The notes under the pieces were generated by a model. That model had not been told where the DNA came from, ran no database searches, and saw nothing but the letters and a program-made list of their open reading frames with translations. A program made the translations under genes and the position numbers. From contig NZ_SLUB01000015.1 in assembly GCF_004799755.1 (NCBI RefSeq), positions 1 through 64,000 of the forward strand: 64,000 nt of DNA. Reading direction: 5' to 3'. Positions 45,357-54,600 of this stretch are shown here, piece by piece. The DNA comes from Bacillus timonensis. Lineage in GTDB: Bacteria; Bacillota; Bacilli; Bacillales; Bacillaceae_L. The stretch's first letter is position 1. The number at the start of each line of letters is the position of its first letter.

Positions 45357-45477
45357 GAAAAGCGCAAGGCGCGCTGCCTTCGGTGACAAGCATAAGACGA
45401 GCGCTGACAGAAGGTGCACTTTACCTTCCGAAGCGATTGGCTTAGACCAGAGAGCCGATGGCGCCTGGAGCTAGACA
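45357..45477 (+). repeat. Interspersed palindromic repeat, copy B, inside the liv operon
   Basis: Begins GAAAAGCGCAAGGCGCG and ends GGCGCCTGGAGCTAGAC, with GACAAGCATAAGACGAGCGC and GAAGCGATTGGCTTAGACC in the same order as copies A and C. It fills the space between livF and livH and ends 20 bases before the livH start, so it will be part of the operon mRNA. Confidence 0.85.
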
Positions 45478-45512
45478 CTGAAACTAAGTTCAGAATGACG
45501 ATGAACTTCCTG

Positions 45513-46220
45513 TTAGGCAATTCCTAAATATTGTTTGCGGAGTTGTTCATTTTCCTTTAACTCCTTCATTTCGCCACGATGAACGGTTCTTCCATCGTCA
45601 ATGATGTAAAAGCGGTCTCCAATTGTACTTGCCATAATAAAATTTTGTTCAACAAGTATAATCGATGTTTTAGACTTTATCTCTTGGATAGATTCCATCA
45701 CTTTTTCTACTACAATTGGGGCTAAACCCTTACTCGGTTCATCTATTAGAAGTAAATCATTATTATTGACATAAGCCCTTGCAATCGAGAGCATTTGCTT
45801 TTGCCCCCCGCTTAGGTTCCCCCCTTTTCTTTTCCAAAACTTCTTCAGGTCAGGGAATAAGTTCAATATATAATCGAGACGGTCCTTTGTTTCTTCGTTT
45901 TCCTTTTTGATCGCGACCTTCATATTTTCTTCTACTGTTAACTCTCCAAATATGCCTTGATCCTCGGGTACGTAGCCAATCCCTTTTGCCGCAATATGAT
46001 AGGTTGCAAGACCGGTAATGTTTTCCCCATTATATTCAATTGCTCCTTTAGCCGGTGGATTAAGTCCCATAATGGACCTCAGAGTCGTCGTTTTACCTGC
46101 ACCATTTCTTCCTAAAAGAACAGTTACTTCTCCTTTTTTCGCTTCAAATGAAACACCCTGCAAAATATGAAATTGGTCGATATACGTATGAATTCCCTCT
46201 ACCTTAAGATGCAGTGTCAT
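45513..46220 (-). CDS. ABC transporter ATPase (LivF-like)
   Basis: A 235-residue ATPase with Walker A LLGRNGAGKTTTLRSIMG, signature GNLSGGQKQMLSIARA, Walker B LLLIDEPSKGLAP and switch His in LVEQN context typical of LivF. It powers the importer with LivG. It overlaps the livG end by 17 bases. The downstream gap to livH holds repeat copy B. Confidence 0.94.
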   Translation of the reverse strand: MTLHLKVEGIHTYIDQFHILQGVSFEAKKGEVTVLLGRNGAGKTTTLRSIMGLNPPAKGAIEYNGENITGLATYHIAAKGIGYVPEDQGIFGELTVEENMKVAIKKENEETKDRLDYILNLFPDLKKFWKRKGGNLSGGQKQMLSIARAYVNNNDLLLIDEPSKGLAPIVVEKVMESIQEIKSKTSIILVEQNFIMASTIGDRFYIIDDGRTVHRGEMKELKENEQLRKQYLGIA

Positions 46221-46971
46221 CGTACAAACCTCCTAAATACGCGGATTGAACTGTTTCATTGTCCATGATTTCTGTAGGTGTCCCATCCGCAAGCAATCTC
46301 CCATTAAATAAAACCATTACACTATCAGATAGATCGAGAATCATATCCATTTTGTGTTCAATTAAAATAATGGTACGATCCCCTTCCGCTTTTATCTTTT
46401 TTATGACCTCAAGGATTGCAGGAACTTCCTCCAGCGACATTCCGGCAGTTGGTTCATCTAGTAATAGAACCTCCGTCTCTAATGCCAATAGCATAGCAAT
46501 TTCTAACTTTCGTTTTTCGCCATGTGCCAAGTTTTTTGCAATTGCATTTGCTTTATTATCAAGAAGAACAAGCGATAGAATGTGTAAAGCTTTTTCTTCG
46601 AATTGTCGATATTTACGGAAGTGCTTAAACATTTGATACCTAACTCCTGCCACGGATTGAACGGCCAAACGGACATTTTCTAATACTGTTAGATTTGGAA
46701 AAACATTTGTAATTTGAAAAGAACGGCCGATTCCCTTACGTGTACGTGCAGTGGGAGAAAGTTTTGTTATATCTTCACCTTTTAAGAAAACTTGGCCATT
46801 GGTTGGTGAAAGCTGACCACTTAGCAGATTGAAAAAAGTTGTTTTACCTGCACCATTTGGTCCGATGATGGATTTGAAGTGGTTTGGAGGGACTGTAAAA
46901 TTCACCTTATCAACAGCAACATGTCCTCCAAATGCAATTGTCAGTTCCTTCGTTTCAATAATATTTTTCAC
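46204..46971 (-). CDS. ABC transporter ATPase (LivG-like)
   Basis: A 255-residue ATPase with Walker A IIGPNGAGKTTFFNLLSG, the LivG-type signature LAHGEKRKLEIAMLLA, Walker B VLLLDEPTAGMSLEE and the IEHKMD switch. GTG 46971 follows AGAGGTG by seven bases. A hairpin 25 bases upstream separates it from livK, a layout that often lets the binding protein be made in excess over the rest of the transporter. Confidence 0.94.
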   Translation of the reverse strand: MKNIIETKELTIAFGGHVAVDKVNFTVPPNHFKSIIGPNGAGKTTFFNLLSGQLSPTNGQVFLKGEDITKLSPTARTRKGIGRSFQITNVFPNLTVLENVRLAVQSVAGVRYQMFKHFRKYRQFEEKALHILSLVLLDNKANAIAKNLAHGEKRKLEIAMLLALETEVLLLDEPTAGMSLEEVPAILEVIKKIKAEGDRTIILIEHKMDMILDLSDSVMVLFNGRLLADGTPTEIMDNETVQSAYLGGLYDDTAS

Positions 46972-46996
46972 GTAGTCTCACCTCTTTTTTCTAAAA

Positions 46997-47032
46997 GGAA
47001 ACTTCGGTAGAAACATACACTACCGAAGTTCC
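46997..47032 (-). terminator. Intra-operon hairpin after livK (partial terminator)
   Basis: ACTTCGGTAG/CTACCGAAGT plus further pairs with one bulged A, loop of nine bases, followed on the minus strand by TTTT and mixed bases. It lies between the livK stop and livG, where partial termination or mRNA stabilisation would raise the binding-protein level. Confidence 0.75.
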
Positions 47033-47042
47033 TTAATTGACT

Positions 47043-48302
47043 TTAGTTGCGAACTGGTGGTGCTGTTTCCTCAGGACTTAACTCTCTCATTAAGACTGGT
47101 ACTGGATAATCCACACCATCAACCTTTTCTAGACGAATCGCATATAAAGTTTGAAGGGCTTGGTGGTCCTCTTCACGGAACGTCATTTTTCCTTTTGGAG
47201 TATCAAAACTCATGCCTTCCATCGCTTCGATGAGCTTATCTGCATTTGTATCACCATCGGTCTTTTTAATTGCTTCAACAATTGCTAATGCCGCGGTCAT
47301 ACCACCTGGAGTAAATAGGTCAGGTACCTCACCATTGAACTTTTCTTTATGTTTTTCAACTAACCAATCGTTAATATCATTTTTTGGAAGTTGATGATAG
47401 TACACTGTGAATCCTTCCATACCAATTAAAGCATCCATGGTCGCAAGTGCCGGAATATCTGGAGCACCTGTCGAGATTTTAATACCATTTTCTTGGACCT
47501 TCATATCTGCGATTTGGTTCCAAGGTGTGTTTGCACCAGCCCAAACAACATATAAATAATCAGGCTTTGCTTCAATAATCTTTTGAACATTAGATGTAAA
47601 GTCAGTTGCTGCAGGGTCTGCATATTCTTCATGAATAATCTCAGCACCAAGTTCTTCTGCTGCTTCCTTGAAGGCTGCTATTCCATCACGACCGAATGCA
47701 TAATCCGGAGCAAGTGTTGCAATTTTCACCCCTTCTTTAGCGATTGCTGCTGCACCTGCAACGGCATCCTGTGAAGAGTTACGAGCTGTTCTAAAAATGT
47801 ATTCGTTCCAGTCCGCACCTGTAATACTATCTGCTGCAGCTGGTTCAACAATCATGATTTTTTCGTATTCCTCTGCTAGTGGAAGAACGGCTAATGTATC
47901 CGCTGAGCTTGAAGAACCGACTAGGAAATCGACTCCGTCTTCCTCAATTAATTTAGTAGCTTTTTGAATTGCAACCTCTGGTTTTGTTTCAGTATCCTCT
48001 ACAATAAATTGAATTTCTTGTCCATTGACTTCCATTGTTCCGTCTGTTGCGTATTCAAGACCAAGTTCAAATCCTTGTGTTGTTTGTTTTCCGTATGATT
48101 CAAGTCCACCACTTAATGAAGCGAGCACACCGATTTTGATCGGATCCTTTGCTTTTGTTTCTTCTGCGGGTTTGTCTGAATCACCTGAGCTTGGTTTCTC
48201 TTCTTCTGTAGTTGAAGATCCTGAACTACAAGCTGCTGCAACTACCATAAGCATGGCAAGCAGACTTAAGAAAAGCATTTTACGAAATGAGAATTTCTTC
48301 AA
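47043..48302 (-). CDS. ABC transporter substrate-binding lipoprotein (LivK-like)
   Basis: A type I periplasmic-binding-fold lipoprotein of about 419 residues. The signal ends in VAAAC-SSGSS, the lipobox Cys being anchored to the membrane; a Ser/Glu/Lys-rich linker (about residues 26-50) precedes the mature domain IKIGVLASLSGGLESYGKQT. This branch binds amino acids, amides or aromatic acids; the ligand is not readable here. Start is ambiguous: TTG 48302 has AAGGGGGAAGG before it, whereas ATG 48326 lies 13 bases after AGGAGG, which would be at the very 5' end of the mRNA if the candidate -10 at 48352 is right. Confidence 0.9.
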   Translation of the reverse strand: MKKFSFRKMLFLSLLAMLMVVAAACSSGSSTTEEEKPSSGDSDKPAEETKAKDPIKIGVLASLSGGLESYGKQTTQGFELGLEYATDGTMEVNGQEIQFIVEDTETKPEVAIQKATKLIEEDGVDFLVGSSSSADTLAVLPLAEEYEKIMIVEPAAADSITGADWNEYIFRTARNSSQDAVAGAAAIAKEGVKIATLAPDYAFGRDGIAAFKEAAEELGAEIIHEEYADPAATDFTSNVQKIIEAKPDYLYVVWAGANTPWNQIADMKVQENGIKISTGAPDIPALATMDALIGMEGFTVYYHQLPKNDINDWLVEKHKEKFNGEVPDLFTPGGMTAALAIVEAIKKTDGDTNADKLIEAMEGMSFDTPKGKMTFREEDHQALQTLYAIRLEKVDGVDYPVPVLMRELSPEETAPPVRN

Positions 48303-48351
48303 TTTTCCTTCCCCCTTTTTCATCATAAAAACTGTAAAACCTCCTGCGATA

Positions 48352-48384
48352 ATCGTACTTGGTGATAGTTACATTTTAGTTACA
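48352..48384 (-). promoter_or_regulatory. SARP-like operator and -10 for the livK operon
   Basis: On the minus strand: TGTAACT (48378-48384), 4 bases, TGTAACT (48367-48373), 9 bases, TACGAT (48352-48357). Spacing is identical to the element upstream of acyl-CoA synthetase 1 (40515-40547). There is no consensus -35. Confidence 0.7.
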
Positions 48385-48407
48385 GAATATCTTTTGTGTA
48401 ATTTCTG

Positions 48408-49415
48408 TTAACCCCATTGAATAGTAGTAGCTGCCCATGTATAACCTGTTCCGGCACTTACAGCTACAGCAATGTCACCCTCTCTTAATTTTCCTTGCTC
48501 CTGTGCAAAATGAAGACCAACACAAGGGTCAAGTGCCGACATATGGCCATGATGATCTAAATAGATTGTGTTTTCTTCTGGAATTTGTAATGTGTGAAGT
48601 AGTTCTCTAAACATGGAGCGTTTCGTATGAAGTGGAAGAAGAACTTTTATGTCTTGAAGTGAATATCCGCTATTTTGGACTGCTTGTCGAATCACTTTTT
48701 CGAAATTTGGAATCGATACAGGATCAAGCCGTTCTTTCATGCTAGATGGATCAAGAACGTCGATATAATGTTGTCGATTTTTTACTGTTTCCAGGCTTGG
48801 GAACAATTTGGAACCTCCGGCCGGTACACGAACATCTTCATAGAATGAACCATCCGTGATGATTGAACTTTCTAGAATTTCACTATTAGAAGAATTTTTT
48901 GTTAGTAATGCCGCCGTCCCGCCATCTCCAAAATTAAACATAAACCTGGAGCGAGGATTCTCATAATCTATTATTTGAGATTCTTTACAGCCTCCAACAA
49001 GTAAAATGTTTTTAATTTTTTCATCCGAGCGTAGCATATCCTTTGCTACTTTTAACGCAATTGGAAAGCAAGAGCTCACATTCATTAATTCAAATGCATA
49101 GGCATTTTTTGTCCCCAGCTCATATTGAAGTTTAGGTGCACATGACCAAACTAAATAATCCTTATGAGGACTTCCAAAATAGATCACGACATCAATCGAT
49201 AGAGGATCTATCTTTGATAGGATTTTTCGGGCTGCTTCAATCCCTAGGTCTGTTGCCTGCATGGAATCATCCGACACATGCTTTTGATGCAAGCCGAACT
49301 TTTCTATAATGACTTGTTCAGGGATTCCTGTTTTTTTCGATAAATCCTTTGCTGTTTCTATCCTTTCTGGAAAGAAAACACTTGTTGCTTCAATTCCAAT
49401 CTTTTCTGTTCTCAT
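48408..49415 (-). CDS. KAS-III-like (FabH-fold) condensing enzyme 2
   Basis: A 335-residue paralogue of the enzyme at 42234-43265. Cys116 lies in NVSSCFPIALKV, His263 in PLHTKRSM and His291 in HHGHMSALD, where FabH would have Asn. It also shares SIDVVIYFG and DYENPRSRFMFNFGDGG. The two copies may form a heterodimer or act on successive substrates. AAAGGACGG sits 8 bases before ATG 49415; the frame is open 26 codons further up but that stretch overlaps the acyl-CoA synthetase 2 gene. It is co-transcribed with acyl-CoA synthetase 2 and tetR. Confidence 0.88.
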   Translation of the reverse strand: MRTEKIGIEATSVFFPERIETAKDLSKKTGIPEQVIIEKFGLHQKHVSDDSMQATDLGIEAARKILSKIDPLSIDVVIYFGSPHKDYLVWSCAPKLQYELGTKNAYAFELMNVSSCFPIALKVAKDMLRSDEKIKNILLVGGCKESQIIDYENPRSRFMFNFGDGGTAALLTKNSSNSEILESSIITDGSFYEDVRVPAGGSKLFPSLETVKNRQHYIDVLDPSSMKERLDPVSIPNFEKVIRQAVQNSGYSLQDIKVLLPLHTKRSMFRELLHTLQIPEENTIYLDHHGHMSALDPCVGLHFAQEQGKLREGDIAVAVSAGTGYTWAATTIQWG

Positions 49416-49431
49416 CTGTTTTACCGTCCTT

Positions 49432-50913
49432 TCATATTTTGACAAGCCGGTTCTTTTGGATTTTCCCCGTCGCATTCCTAGGGAGTTGATCAATAAATTC
49501 GATTTTTTTCGGAATCTTGTATTTTGCTAAAAACTGATTACAATATTCGATTATTTCTTCTTCTGTTAACAAACTCTCTTTCGTTTTTACAACAAAAGCT
49601 ACCGGAACTTCTCCCCATTTCTGGTCGACAACTCCAACAACAGCCACTTCTTCAACATCTTCTAGCTTCCCTATGATTTGTTCAACCTCTAAAGGATATA
49701 TATTTTCTCCACCAGAAATAATCATTTCTTTTTTCCTTCCGACAATATACAAAAATCCCTCGTCATCAACCTTTGCTAGATCGCCGGTATATAACCAACC
49801 ATCTCTAAGAGCCTCAGCTGTTGCTTCCGGTCTATTCCAATATTCTTTCATCACATTTGGTCCACGAACGAGAAGCTCTCCAACATCGCCGTCTTTAACC
49901 AACGACCCTTCCGAATCTATTAATTTATACTCACAAAACAGAGCAGGCTTTCCAATCGAACCCATTTTTCGTTTGGCATCCTCTTTCAAAAGCATAAACA
50001 AGGTAGGTGATGTTTCGGTCATCCCAAAGCCTTGACCAAATAAGAACCCCTTATCAAAAAACGCCTGGATAATTTCAAGTGGACATGGAGCACCGCCATT
50101 GTAGAACCAGCGAACAGATTTCAAATTTGTTTGTTCAAATGACGGACTATGTAAAATCGCCTGATGGATTGTAGGAACACCCATTACGATTGTCGCTTGG
50201 TGCTGTTCAATCATCATTAAGGCTCTCTCAGAATCAAATTTCCCCTCAGGCAGAATGATGGTCCCACCAGCATACAAAGTTGGAAATGCAAATAAGCCTA
50301 TACCTCCTATATGGAAGAGCGGAAGTAATAATAGGGAACGGTCACTAGATGTGATATCAATTGCGAGCGAATTATTAATCGCATTCCAAAACATATTATT
50401 CTGTGTCAAAACAGCGCCTTTCGGTTTTCCAGTTGTTCCGGAAGTATAACAAATTAAATAGGGAGCGCTTTCATTTATTTCAACTGAAACCTTCTCATTA
50501 CCACATTTCAGATATCTTATTGTGTCAATGGATATGATTTTTTTCAGACAAGATTCCTCTTCCAAAGCATTGGATGTTTGTTGATAGATGTCTTCTATAA
50601 AAAGCGCCTCTGTCTCACTATCATTTAGCTGATAAACAAGTTCATTTACTGTTAAACGAATATTAAGTGGAACTGCAATACATTCCAGCTTTGCGATTGC
50701 CAATAGTAATACCATGTATTCATATCTATTTTGAGACAAAATCGCGATACGGTCTCCTCTTTTTATTCCCAACTTAAGTTTTAAGTAAGAAGCTAAATTG
50801 TTTACATCTTCACTAAGCGTTTTATAGGTGATTTGTTCCTTATCAGTGATAATGGCAATACGCTTCGGATGTAAATCAGCTCTTTTTTCAATCCAATAAG
50901 CTATGCCTTGCAT
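49432..50913 (-). CDS. Acyl-CoA synthetase 2 (AMP-binding family)
   Basis: A 493-residue adenylate-forming ligase with ICYTSGTTGKPKGAVLTQNN, GFGMTETSP, WLYTGDLAKVDDEGF, GRKKEMIISGGENIYPLEVEQ and the catalytic Lys in NATGKIQKNRL. It is clearly related to, but diverged from, acyl-CoA synthetase 1 at 38976, suggesting that two acids, or an acid and its breakdown product, are activated. It starts 15 bases after tetR and is followed after 16 bases by KAS-III-like 2, forming a tetR-ligase-KAS operon. Confidence 0.92.
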   Translation of the reverse strand: MQGIAYWIEKRADLHPKRIAIITDKEQITYKTLSEDVNNLASYLKLKLGIKRGDRIAILSQNRYEYMVLLLAIAKLECIAVPLNIRLTVNELVYQLNDSETEALFIEDIYQQTSNALEEESCLKKIISIDTIRYLKCGNEKVSVEINESAPYLICYTSGTTGKPKGAVLTQNNMFWNAINNSLAIDITSSDRSLLLLPLFHIGGIGLFAFPTLYAGGTIILPEGKFDSERALMMIEQHQATIVMGVPTIHQAILHSPSFEQTNLKSVRWFYNGGAPCPLEIIQAFFDKGFLFGQGFGMTETSPTLFMLLKEDAKRKMGSIGKPALFCEYKLIDSEGSLVKDGDVGELLVRGPNVMKEYWNRPEATAEALRDGWLYTGDLAKVDDEGFLYIVGRKKEMIISGGENIYPLEVEQIIGKLEDVEEVAVVGVVDQKWGEVPVAFVVKTKESLLTEEEIIEYCNQFLAKYKIPKKIEFIDQLPRNATGKIQKNRLVKI

Positions 50914-50928
50914 GATGTACTCTCCCTT

Positions 50929-51534
50929 CTATCCTTTTTTTAGCCCTTCAAAAACAAGTGTCATTGCTGCTTCAAAAGCCTCTTCAGGAACGTCCTGCTG
51001 TTCCCAATACACCCATCTCATTCCAAGAAACTGACCAATTGACATTAAGCAATAGGCAACCGTTTCTTGATCAATCTCCTTAAATTCACCTACGCCAATT
51101 CCAGCAGATAAACTTTTTAAGAATCCATTTGCAAGTTTATCGTAATACCAGCGATAAAGATCCTTATCGACAACTACGGCTTGTTGAACGATACTATATA
51201 AATTTCTGCGATTTTTGACCCAAGTAAAGAACGCTTTAAATCCTTTCCGTTGTGCTTCCTCGAACGTTTTAGCTTTACCCATTTCTTCCTTAATGGCTAA
51301 ACGAAGCTCCCGGCTATATTGACGAATGAGTTCATCAAAAATATCTTTTTTCGATGGGAAATAATTATAGAAGGTTCCCTGTGCTACATTTGCTTCTTGT
51401 GAAATATTTACAATTGAAGTCTCATAGTATCCTTTTTGTCCAAATACCTCCTCTGCTGCATGTAATAGTTTCTCTCTTGTCTCTAAGCCTTTAGGGCTCA
51501 ATACTTTTTGATCTGCGTTTGTTATTCCTGACAC
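50929..51534 (-). CDS. TetR family repressor of the acyl cluster
   Basis: A 201-residue regulator with a standard N-terminal helix-turn-helix (TREKLLHAAEEVFGQKGYYE, then IVNISQEANVAQGTFYNYFP) and an all-helical ligand domain of the fatty-acid-responsive kind. It leads the tetR-acs2-KAS2 operon; an 18-bp palindrome overlaps its own -10, so autoregulation is expected, with an acyl-CoA as plausible inducer (inference). AGAGGTG precedes GTG 51534 at good distance, better than the GTG at 51543, which falls inside the ribosome site. Confidence 0.92.
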   Translation of the reverse strand: MSGITNADQKVLSPKGLETREKLLHAAEEVFGQKGYYETSIVNISQEANVAQGTFYNYFPSKKDIFDELIRQYSRELRLAIKEEMGKAKTFEEAQRKGFKAFFTWVKNRRNLYSIVQQAVVVDKDLYRWYYDKLANGFLKSLSAGIGVGEFKEIDQETVAYCLMSIGQFLGMRWVYWEQQDVPEEAFEAAMTLVFEGLKKG

Positions 51535-51553
51535 CTGAATCACCTCTCAACTT

Positions 51554-51583
51554 TTATTATATACATAATAACAGACTTTTCAA
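51554..51583 (-). promoter_or_regulatory. tetR promoter with overlapping palindromic operator
   Basis: On the minus strand TTGAAA (51578-51583), 16 bases, TATAAT (51556-51561). A perfect palindrome TTATTAT-ATAC-ATAATAA at 51554-51571 covers the -10, a natural site for the TetR protein encoded 20 bases downstream. Confidence 0.75.
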
Positions 51584-51599
51584 TATGTTTTTAAAAATA

Positions 51600-51636
51600 A
51601 AAAAAATAAACCATCCCCGACGGGGAATGGTTTATT
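51600..51636 (-). terminator. Terminator of the MalT/BTAD regulator gene
   Basis: AATAAACCATTCCCC/GGGGATGGTTTATT arms (one G-T pair) with a 3-base loop and a T run on the minus strand. Confidence 0.92.
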
Positions 51637-51651
51637 TCCAAGTCTATTAAA

Positions 51652-54600
51652 CTAATTTTGATGTTGGAGAATCAAATTGTACATTTGTTTTGTTGGTTGC
51701 ATTGGCCCGACTCCTAGTTCGTCCTCCAATGCTGATACACATTTTTTATACCATTTGATTGCTTGAGGCCGGTTGTTTTTATGATAGTAGCAGAACATCA
51801 GCAAGCGATATGCTTCCTCCCATGTTCGGTCCTTGGCTATAATTTGTTCACACCAATAAATGGCTTCGTCAAACTCTTCCGTTTGGACAAAGCTTTGTGC
51901 AATACGTTCAGCTCCACGTAAAAATAATACTTGAAGCCGTTCTCTTTCACTTATGCACCAATCTTCATATCTGCGATTCGGTAAATAATCTCCCTCGTAA
52001 AACTCCAATGCCCGTCTTAAGCATTTAATGACTTGTTCGGTATCCTTTTCATGAAGTCCCGCATGTATCCATTCCTCAAACTCAATAATATCGAGTTGAT
52101 AGCCTGCTTGTTGATTAAGTCCATAGGACGAACCAATACGTTGAATAAAAAATGGTGTTGATCTTGCCACTCGATTTGGTTCTAATGCATTATTCAATGC
52201 ATTTAAAGCCACCTTAAAATCCCTTGCTGCCGCCGTCTCGTCATGATCCGGCCAAAGGGTGGCAAATATTTCTTCCCTGGCAATTAATGTATGTCGCATT
52301 GTCACAAAAAGCTCGAGTAATTCTTTAGCTTTTCCACGCTGCCAATCAGATTCCTCCACTTCTTGGCTCCCAAGGCATACTCGGAATCTACCCAAAGTTT
52401 GTATGCGTAGGGTGTAGCCAGGATGTGACGTAATATTTGAATAGCCTAAATTATTCAAGAGTTGATTTACATATGGAAGATGAATGCCTTCCTTCTGTGC
52501 ATCGAGTAACAATGGTACGACATTATATAAATCTAGTGGTCCGAAAGTTGTGCGTTTCGTCAAGATAAAATCGTAGCCACCAACCTGCACTTTATTAAGA
52601 AAACTAGTAATAACTCCGTTAAATGACTCTTTATCTTTCTGGTGATAATAGAGAAATGCAAACCAAAGCTGTGTTAAGGCAATCCCATATTGGTCACCAC
52701 AATTTCCATACAACGCTTCACATCTTGTTAAGTATTTGTTCGCTTCCTCCCATTTTTCATTATGAACAGAAGAAATACCCATACAAAGTAAAATAAGTGC
52801 GGAGAGCCACGCATCTTTTACCTTTTCTGTCTCCTCCAAGGCCTTATTCCCAAATTCAATGGCACGATCGTAGACGCCTCGATTTCCATATAATATACAT
52901 AAGCCCATTAATGGCTCTGCTTTACCCCTTGCAACATTTAATTCATCCATGATTTCAAGCGCCGTTTCATAGCATTGTATCGCAAGGGAAGCGTCATATT
53001 TATCGAGCAATTGGACCGCATGTCCCATGCGCATCCAGCCACATGCTTCAACAAATGGTGCTTGAAATTGAACCCCTTGTTTAATACCTGATTCCGCCAG
53101 TTCCTTGGCATCTTGCCCATTCCCCATAAAGGACTCAATTAACGATAACAACAAATCCGTTTCACGGTGGGATTGCTGTAAATGGACTGTTTTTTGATCC
53201 TGTTCCACTACTTTCTTTTGAATCAGAATTTTTTTCGCTTCAACTAGCTTTCCAGTCCGCAAAAATAATCTTGATTCCAAGTTTCCATCCAATAATGGAA
53301 TATTGAGTTCGCGTCCTTTTTCATACCACTTTTTCGCTTTATTCGCATGACCAGCATTGGCCAGATTTTCAGCCATTAATTGATATACCCTACTTTTATC
53401 TTCACTTGATGAAGCAGCATTTTCTTCGAGTGCTTCAATTGCCTGTAATAAATACCGCTCAGCTTTCCCGGGTTGGATTGTATCAAGATAAATTTTCGCT
53501 TGTCCTTCATAGGCTTTGCTTAACCCCTCTAGGTCCCCAGCAGAATGAGCAAAGTGAATGGCTTTTATGTAACAATCCTCAGCCTCCTTATAGGAACAGC
53601 GATATCTTAACGCTTCTCCCTTATAGAGCCATAATAGATAATAATGGTTCATAAGCGATTCCGGGATCTTTTTAATCCGATCGAGGAGGCCTTCAAGTTG
53701 TCCATTTTGAATCATCTTTTCTCCATAATGGTGGAGAATTTCCGCAATTCTTTCAAAATCACAGGACTTCTCAAGATGATAGATTGCCTGATTAAAATCT
53801 CCTGTTCTTTGAAAATATCGTGCGGTTTGAATATGTAAATTATAAAAATGCCGTTCATTCGTCGAATACAGGCGCTGTTCGAGAAACTCCTTAAACAAAG
53901 CATGATAGCGATATTGTCCTTCTCCAATAGAAAGTAAAAAAAGATTATGGTCGGAAAGTTCCTTTAACATTTCGCCTGAGCTTCTGATACCTAAAACTTC
54001 ATCACACACTTTACCGTTCAATTCATCAAAAATACACGTATTCTCAAGAAACTGTTGAACCATCGGTGGCTGTTTCATGAACACTTCCATTGCAAGAAAG
54101 CGAAACAATTCATCAAGTGATTTCGATTTATTATTTAGAATTGCCTCCAATCCTCCATCAGAGGAAAGCTGCCCTCGAATCATTCCAATCGCAATGATCC
54201 ATCCTTCTGTTAATGAAAAAATTTTCTTTATATCTTGATCAGTCATATCTCCCTCATATAAATCACTTAATAGTACCTCAACTTCATCAAACGAAAATAC
54301 GAGGTCGCGCTGTTTAAGTTCAAGGAGTTCTCCCTTCACCGTCATCGAAGTTAAGAAATCCCAGCTTGGTTTTATCCGACTTGAGATAACAAGATTTAAA
54401 TTCATTGGAAGATGTTGTATCAACCACGCCATCCAATGGTCTATTGATGAAGAGTGTTGTATTAAATGATAATCATCAATGATAAGCATAACGTTCTTAT
54501 TTAGCAGAATTATCTCATTGATAAACAGCGAGCATAGTGTTCTTATTTCTTCATCCCGTACATATCTTTCAATATTCTCAACATAAAGAAGTAGTTCCGT

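Noticed and set aside
45337-45393. N-terminal extension of LivH
   Set aside because: These codons come from repeat copy B; the real start follows GGGAGGAGGAG at 45336.
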